Below are positions 4,375-9,047 of a DNA stretch of 9,047 nt, piece by piece. The stretch covers positions 1 to 9,047 of the forward strand of contig JAITNE010000020.1 of assembly GCA_031290635.1 (NCBI GenBank). Direction: 5' to 3'. The translations under genes were made by a program, and so were the position numbers. A model generated the notes under the pieces. The model did no database searches. It had not been told where the DNA came from and was given only the letters and a program-made list of their open reading frames with translations. Within the stretch, counting starts at the first letter, position 1. Every line of letters begins with the position of its first letter. The DNA is from Tannerella sp. (lineage in GTDB: Bacteria > Bacteroidota > Bacteroidia > Bacteroidales > Tannerellaceae).

Positions 4375-7110
4375 ATGAAAAAGAACTTATCATTTATCAT
4401 TTTAGCGCTTGGATTGATGACGGCAATGTCCGCACCGGCGCAGGCTAAAACAGCTAAACCTCAAACAATAGCGCATCGCGGTTATTGGCAAACCGAAGGC
4501 TCGGCGCAGAACTCGCTGACTTCGCTGCGAAAGGCGCAGGAAGTTGGAGTATATGGCGCTGAGTTTGACGTATGGTTGACTACCGACGGCGTAATCGTGC
4601 TTAATCACGACGGCGTAATCAACGGCGTAAGTATTCAGGATACTACTTATCAGGCAATAAAGGATTTTACGCTAAGCAATGGCGAAAGGATTCCTACACT
4701 CGAAGATTACCTGAAGACAGCGAAAGCCAACCAAGGCATAAAGCTGATTCTTGAAATAAAGACTCACAAAACACTTGAACGCAACCGCGCTGTTACGGCG
4801 GCTTGTGTTAAGATGGTGAACGCGGAAGGTATGGCCGAACGGGTAGAGTATATTTCGTTCAGCATTGATGTGTGCAGAGAACTTGTGCGACTTGCGCCCG
4901 ACGAAGAAGTGTCGTACCTTGCAGGAAATCCATCCGCATTTACAGTAAAGGAGCTGAAGGATATGAAAATCACCGGCATAGATTATCATTTCAGTCTCTT
5001 TCGCTCGCATCCCGAATACGTCGAGCAAGCGCACGCTCTGGGCATGACGGTTAACGCCTGGACAGCTAATGTCGAAGCCGAATATACCGATATGGCTAAG
5101 CTTGGCGTTGATTTTATCACTACCGACAAGCCGGAGGAGGTCTTGAAAATGAAGCCGCAGACGATTACCGCAAAAGCTGCGATAGCGAAGAGTTTCACCA
5201 TCAAATCGCCCGATGGCAAACTGAATGTGATTGTTGATATTGGCAAGACGGTATCCTATTCCGTCGTGCACGAGAGTGATATAATACTCTCCAAATCGGA
5301 TATTTCGATGAGCCTTTCGGACGGTAGAACTTATGGCGTCAATCCTAAACTTGTCGGCTCAAACATCAGCACTGTCAATACCTCCATCAATGCTACCGTT
5401 TATAAAAAAGCCGTTGTAACGGATAATTACAGGGAATTGAAACTGCTCTTCGCCGGCGACTACAGTATCATTTTCAGAGCGTATAATGATGGCGCGGCTT
5501 ATCGCTTTACGTCATCGGCAAAGCAAGCGTTCACCGTCGAAAGCGAGCAGGCGGAGTTTAATTTTCCCGCTAACCGCAAGGCTTATATCGCTTATGGCAA
5601 TATCTCCGAAAATACTCCCCTCGAAAAGCAATATATGCAGTCGTTTGAACAGACTTACGCATACGTTTTCCTGTCGGATTGGAATAAAAAGCGGCTTGGC
5701 ATAACGCCTGTAGCTGTCGAAACGACGGGAAGCAAGAAGGTAGTTATAACCGAAGCCGACTTGACGGATTACCCCGGCATGTTCCTCTATCCGTCGAAGC
5801 CGGACGGATTGAAGGGCGTCTTCGCACCTTTCCCGAAGGACGTACATCATGAGTATCACCTGCAATCACGCGTGGATTCCCGCGAATCATATTTAGCTAA
5901 GCGCGATGGCGCGGGAGCTTTTCCCTGGAGGGTAATTATTGTAGCCGAAAAGGATGCGGATCTGGCTAACAGCGATATGGTTTACCGTCTGGCAACGCCC
6001 TCTGAGGGCGATTATTCGTGGGTTAAGCCCGGTAAAGCGGCATGGGACTGGTGGCACGACTGGAATATCTATGGCGTGGATTTTCGCGCCGGCGTCAACA
6101 ACGATACATATAAGTATTATGTGGATTTTGCCGCGCAGTATGGATTGGAATATTTTCTGTTGGATGCGAGCTGGGCGGTCAGTCAGGCGGACTTGTTTAA
6201 GGTGCAGCCGGGCGTTGATTTGAAAGAGATTGTAGAGTATGCCGCCGGCAAGAATGTAAGGCTGATTCTGTGGGTTGGCTATTATGCTTTCGATAAGGAT
6301 ATGGAGAAGGTTTGCAAGTATTACAGCGAGCTGGGATACAAGGGTTTTAAGATTGATTTTATGGACAGGGACGACCAGGTGATGGTCGATTTCCACCGTC
6401 GTGCTGCCGAGATGGGCGCTAAATACAAACTGTTGATTGATTTTCACGGAACATACAAACCGACCGGTCTGCATCGCACTTATCCTAACGTCATCAATTT
6501 CGAGGGCGTAAACGGATTAGAGCAGCTTAAATGGGCTGCCGCCGGTTATGATCAGGTAACTTACGACGTAAGTATTCCTTTTATACGTCAGGTTGCCGGA
6601 CCGATGGACTACACGCAGGGCGCTATGCGAAATGCTACTCGCGGTAATTTCAAGGCAATCAATAGCGAGCCGATGAGCCAGGGCACGCGCTGTCATCAGC
6701 TGGCTGAATACATAGTCTTTGAATCGCCGCTTTCGATGCTCTGCGACAATCCCGCAAGCTACAGAGCCGAAGACGAATGTACGCGCCTGATAGCTTCCAT
6801 ACCGACGGTCTGGGACGAAACGCGCGTATTAAACGGCGAGATTGGCCGGTATGTAACCATCGCCCGACGCAGAGGTAATGAATGGTTCATCGGTTCATTA
6901 AACGGCTGGGAAGCGCTTAGCCTCGAACTTGACTTGTCCTTTCTCGGCGAAGGCAGTTTCACGGGCGAAGTCTTTCGCGACGGAATAAATGCCGCCCGCG
7001 CCGCCCGCGACTACAAACGCGAAACCATAACTATCCCCACAGACAGAAAAGTAACCGCCAAATTAGCGCCGGGCGGAGGGTATGTGATGCGAGTAACTGT
7101 GGAGAAATAA
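4375..7110 (+). CDS. Secreted fusion: glycerophosphodiester phosphodiesterase + GH97 glycosidase
   Basis: This 911-residue protein starts with a signal peptide (1-24, ending APAQA), so it is exported to the periplasm or beyond. Residues about 31-260 form a glycerophosphodiester phosphodiesterase (GDPD) domain with the HR...ExD...HD signature: H34-R35, E63/D65 and H78-D79, plus E127 in LEIK as a likely metal ligand. The PEN box common after HRG reads AQN here. Residues about 272-911 match GH97: an N-terminal beta domain, then a TIM barrel with LLDASW (595-600), FKIDFMD (658-664) and VINFEGVNG (706-714). D661 in KIDFMD matches the nucleophile position of retaining GH97 alpha-galactosidases rather than the inverting SusB-type enzymes, and E710 may be the acid/base. 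The linker between the domains is short (about 260-272) and in frame, so this looks like a genuine fusion. GH97 alone is usually about 650-700 residues. Alpha-galactosidase activity and glycerophosphodiester substrates are inferred from the families. Confidence 0.9.
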   Translation: MKKNLSFIILALGLMTAMSAPAQAKTAKPQTIAHRGYWQTEGSAQNSLTSLRKAQEVGVYGAEFDVWLTTDGVIVLNHDGVINGVSIQDTTYQAIKDFTLSNGERIPTLEDYLKTAKANQGIKLILEIKTHKTLERNRAVTAACVKMVNAEGMAERVEYISFSIDVCRELVRLAPDEEVSYLAGNPSAFTVKELKDMKITGIDYHFSLFRSHPEYVEQAHALGMTVNAWTANVEAEYTDMAKLGVDFITTDKPEEVLKMKPQTITAKAAIAKSFTIKSPDGKLNVIVDIGKTVSYSVVHESDIILSKSDISMSLSDGRTYGVNPKLVGSNISTVNTSINATVYKKAVVTDNYRELKLLFAGDYSIIFRAYNDGAAYRFTSSAKQAFTVESEQAEFNFPANRKAYIAYGNISENTPLEKQYMQSFEQTYAYVFLSDWNKKRLGITPVAVETTGSKKVVITEADLTDYPGMFLYPSKPDGLKGVFAPFPKDVHHEYHLQSRVDSRESYLAKRDGAGAFPWRVIIVAEKDADLANSDMVYRLATPSEGDYSWVKPGKAAWDWWHDWNIYGVDFRAGVNNDTYKYYVDFAAQYGLEYFLLDASWAVSQADLFKVQPGVDLKEIVEYAAGKNVRLILWVGYYAFDKDMEKVCKYYSELGYKGFKIDFMDRDDQVMVDFHRRAAEMGAKYKLLIDFHGTYKPTGLHRTYPNVINFEGVNGLEQLKWAAAGYDQVTYDVSIPFIRQVAGPMDYTQGAMRNATRGNFKAINSEPMSQGTRCHQLAEYIVFESPLSMLCDNPASYRAEDECTRLIASIPTVWDETRVLNGEIGRYVTIARRRGNEWFIGSLNGWEALSLELDLSFLGEGSFTGEVFRDGINAARAARDYKRETITIPTDRKVTAKLAPGGGYVMRVTVEK

Positions 7111-7133
7111 TATAGCGAATACTCTGTATTCCG

Positions 7134-7181
7134 CCTGACTTCCCGACTTCCTGACTTCCCGGCTTCCTGAATTCCTGAATT
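7134..7181. repeat. 8-bp tandem repeat CCTGACTT, six copies
   Basis: Six consecutive octamers occupy 48 bp: CCTGACTT, CCCGACTT, CCTGACTT, CCCGGCTT, CCTGAATT, CCTGAATT. Copies differ at up to three positions but the period never slips. The repeat fills most of the gap after the GDPD-GH97 stop and ends 20 bp before the speA -7 promoter box. No terminator hairpin was found in this gap. Confidence 0.85.
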
Positions 7182-7201
7182 AACTTATCAAATAAATTCC
7201 C

Positions 7202-7209
7202 TATCTTTG
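7202..7209 (+). promoter_or_regulatory. Bacteroidetes -7 promoter box (TATCTTTG) for speA
   Basis: TATCTTTG fits TAnnTTTG and lies 31 bp before the arginine decarboxylase ATG. The upstream sequence is AT-rich and carries no obvious -33 TTTG element. Confidence 0.65.
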
Positions 7210-7239
7210 CGGCCGATTAATAACAAAAACTTACTTGTA

Positions 7240-9047
7240 ATGAGAAAATGGCGAGTTGAAGACTCTGAAGAATTGTACAATATCAAGGGCTGGGGAATGG
7301 ATTACTTCTCGGTCAATGAAAAAGGACATATCGTGGTAACGCCTAAGAAAGACGGCGCTAAGGTTGACTTGAAAGAGTTGATGGATGAACTTGCGCTTCG
7401 CGACGTAGATGCACCTCTGCTGGTGCGCTTCTCGGATATTCTGGACAACAGGATTGAGAAAATATCCAACTGCTTCGGTACGGCGGCTGAAGAGTATAAC
7501 TACACGGCGCAAAACTTTATTATCTATCCTATAAAGGTCAACCAGATGCGGCAAGTGGTGGAGGAAATCGTCTCCCACGGCAACAAGTTCAATATCGGGC
7601 TTGAAGCCGGCTCGAAACCTGAACTCCACGCCGTCCTCGCTATCAACACAAGCCATGATTCGCTTATCATCTGCAACGGCTACAAGGACGAAGACTATAT
7701 CCAACTCGCCCTCCTCGCTCAAAAGATGGGTAAACGTATCTATATCGTCGCCGAAAAACTTAACGAACTCGAACTTATAGCCGAGCTTGCCCGTAAAATG
7801 AAAGTTCGACCCAATATCGGCATCCGCATCAAGCTCGCCAGCTCCGGCAGCGGCAAGTGGGAAGAGTCCGGCGGCGACGTCAGCAAATTCGGCCTCTCCT
7901 CAAGCGAGCTGCTCGACGCCCTCGACATCCTCAATAAAGCCAAACTCCAGGATTGCCTCAAACTGATACACTTCCACATCGGCAGCCAGGTTACTAAAAT
8001 ACGCCGTATCAAAAACGCCCTGCGTGAAGCCTCACAATTCTACATCCAATTGTGGGCGATGGGCTTTCAGGTAGAATTTGTGGACATCGGAGGAGGTCTG
8101 GGCGTAGATTACGACGGCACACGCTCCTCCAAAAGCGAAAGCAGCATGAATTATTCAATTCAGGAATACGTCAACGACTCAATCTCTACGCTGGTGGACG
8201 TCTGCGTCAAAAACCAAATCCCTCAACCCAACATCATAACCGAGTCCGGACGTTCCCTGACCGCCCACCACTCCGTCCTTATCTTTGAAGTCCTCGAAAC
8301 AACCACCCTGCCCGAGTGGGAAGAAGACGAAGAACTGCCCCAAAACGCCCACGAACTCGTTAAGGAACTCTACAAACTGTGGGACGAGATGAATCAGCCG
8401 CGCCTGATTGAAACCTGGCACGACGCACAGCAAATCAGGGAAGAATCGCTGGATCTCTTTAGCCTCGGAATGCTGGATCTGATTACCAGAGCACAGATTG
8501 AGAAGCTCTACTGGTCGATAGCCCGCGAAGTTTATCACACGGCTATGAACATGAAACATGCGCCCGAAGAGCTGCGCAAGATTTCAAAGATGCTTCCCGA
8601 CAAATATTTCTGCAACTTCTCGCTCTTTCAGTCCCTGCCCGATTCCTGGGCTATCGATCAGGTCTTTCCTATCGTTCCTATCACCCGCCTCGACGAGAAA
8701 CCCGCCCGTACAGCTACCCTGCAAGACATAACCTGCGATTCGGACGGCAAAATAGACAACTTCATCAATATGAACAACTACACTTATCACCTTCCCGTCC
8801 ACACGCTCAACAAACGCGAGCCTTACTATATCGGCGTCTTCCTCGTAGGAGCTTATCAGGAGATTCTCGGCGACCTCCATAACCTCTTTGGAGACACTAA
8901 TGCGGTGCATATTTCGGTCAACAAGGACAGCTATCAAATCGAGCAGATTGTTGACGGCGAAACTATCGCCGACGTGCTGGAATACGTCGAGTATAATCCC
9001 AAGAAACTCGTTCGCACGGTAGAATCATGGGTTACAACGGCTATGAA
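7240..9047 (+). CDS. speA: Biosynthetic arginine decarboxylase (partial, runs off the window)
   Basis: The frame is open from ATG 7240 to the right edge (602 complete codons). Arginine decarboxylases of this type in Bacteroidota are about 630 residues, so only the last few tens of residues are missing. The enzyme is PLP-dependent, of the alanine racemase-like fold III, and converts arginine to agmatine and CO2, the first step of the agmatine route to polyamines. Lys99 in YPIKVNQ is the PLP-binding lysine. HFHIGSQ (244-250), the glycine-rich VDIGGGLGVDYDGT (281-294) that contacts the cofactor phosphate, ESGRS (335-339) and CDSDGKID (499-506), with the likely catalytic Cys499, are all present. 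The starting MRKWRVEDSEELY is the usual N-terminus. It has its own promoter box and appears to be transcribed separately from the secreted hydrolase upstream. No signal peptide is seen, so it is cytoplasmic. Confidence 0.96.
   Translation, partial: MRKWRVEDSEELYNIKGWGMDYFSVNEKGHIVVTPKKDGAKVDLKELMDELALRDVDAPLLVRFSDILDNRIEKISNCFGTAAEEYNYTAQNFIIYPIKVNQMRQVVEEIVSHGNKFNIGLEAGSKPELHAVLAINTSHDSLIICNGYKDEDYIQLALLAQKMGKRIYIVAEKLNELELIAELARKMKVRPNIGIRIKLASSGSGKWEESGGDVSKFGLSSSELLDALDILNKAKLQDCLKLIHFHIGSQVTKIRRIKNALREASQFYIQLWAMGFQVEFVDIGGGLGVDYDGTRSSKSESSMNYSIQEYVNDSISTLVDVCVKNQIPQPNIITESGRSLTAHHSVLIFEVLETTTLPEWEEDEELPQNAHELVKELYKLWDEMNQPRLIETWHDAQQIREESLDLFSLGMLDLITRAQIEKLYWSIAREVYHTAMNMKHAPEELRKISKMLPDKYFCNFSLFQSLPDSWAIDQVFPIVPITRLDEKPARTATLQDITCDSDGKIDNFINMNNYTYHLPVHTLNKREPYYIGVFLVGAYQEILGDLHNLFGDTNAVHISVNKDSYQIEQIVDGETIADVLEYVEYNPKKLVRTVESWVTTAM

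Noticed and set aside
4672..6474. Long minus-strand open frames opposite the GDPD-GH97 gene (199, 117 and 193 residues)
   Set aside because: They lie antisense to a gene with clear domain motifs throughout and show no recognisable protein features of their own.
7111..7239. Intrinsic terminator after the GDPD-GH97 gene
   Set aside because: No stable stem followed by a T-run is visible. The gap is dominated by the octamer direct repeat and the speA promoter.

Overview
The window looks like a chromosomal segment of a member of the Bacteroidota, probably Bacteroidales. Three genes are preceded by a TAnnTTTG-type -7 promoter box, the small secreted protein has a Bacteroidetes-style lipoprotein export signal just after its lipid-modified cysteine, and GH97 glycosidases and long biosynthetic arginine decarboxylases of this kind are typical of the phylum. 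All supported genes are on the + strand.

Positions 18-2980 are a tight four-gene operon, with gaps of 2 and 7 bp and then a 4-bp ATGA overlap. It encodes a TagD-like cytidylyltransferase, a short-chain dehydrogenase/reductase, a multi-pass CDP-alcohol phosphatidyltransferase-family enzyme and a PlsC-like acyltransferase. Read together, this is a plausible module that makes and CDP-activates a small phospho-alcohol, joins it to an alcohol acceptor or lipid backbone, and acylates the product. The exact lipid cannot be read from the sequence, and the operon may begin upstream of the window.

Positions 2981-3712 hold no credible gene but are full of repeats. Two blocks of a 7-bp tandem repeat (AATTGAG) start on the last base of the operon's final stop codon and sandwich a GC-rich imperfect hairpin. 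Ten copies of a 41-bp unit follow. Each copy has a 13-bp palindrome (TTTCGTGACGAAA) and a 7-10 nt T-tract, and the period is exactly 41 bp every time. This array is the most unusual object in the window. Two of its copies can fold into terminator-like hairpins oriented to stop transcripts arriving from the operon.

Positions 3713-4328 encode a small, comparatively AT-rich lipoprotein that appears to be split by a one-base frameshift near 4166. Positions 4375-7110 encode a secreted 911-residue protein that joins a glycerophosphodiester phosphodiesterase domain to a GH97 domain with the retaining (alpha-galactosidase-type) nucleophile motif. The next gap carries six copies of an 8-bp repeat and a promoter. 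The arginine decarboxylase gene speA starts at 7240 and runs off the right edge.

The operon (phospho-alcohol lipid synthesis) and the fusion enzyme (hydrolysis of phosphodiesters and alpha-galactosides) share a glycerophosphate/glycolipid theme. Nothing in the sequence proves that they act on the same molecule.
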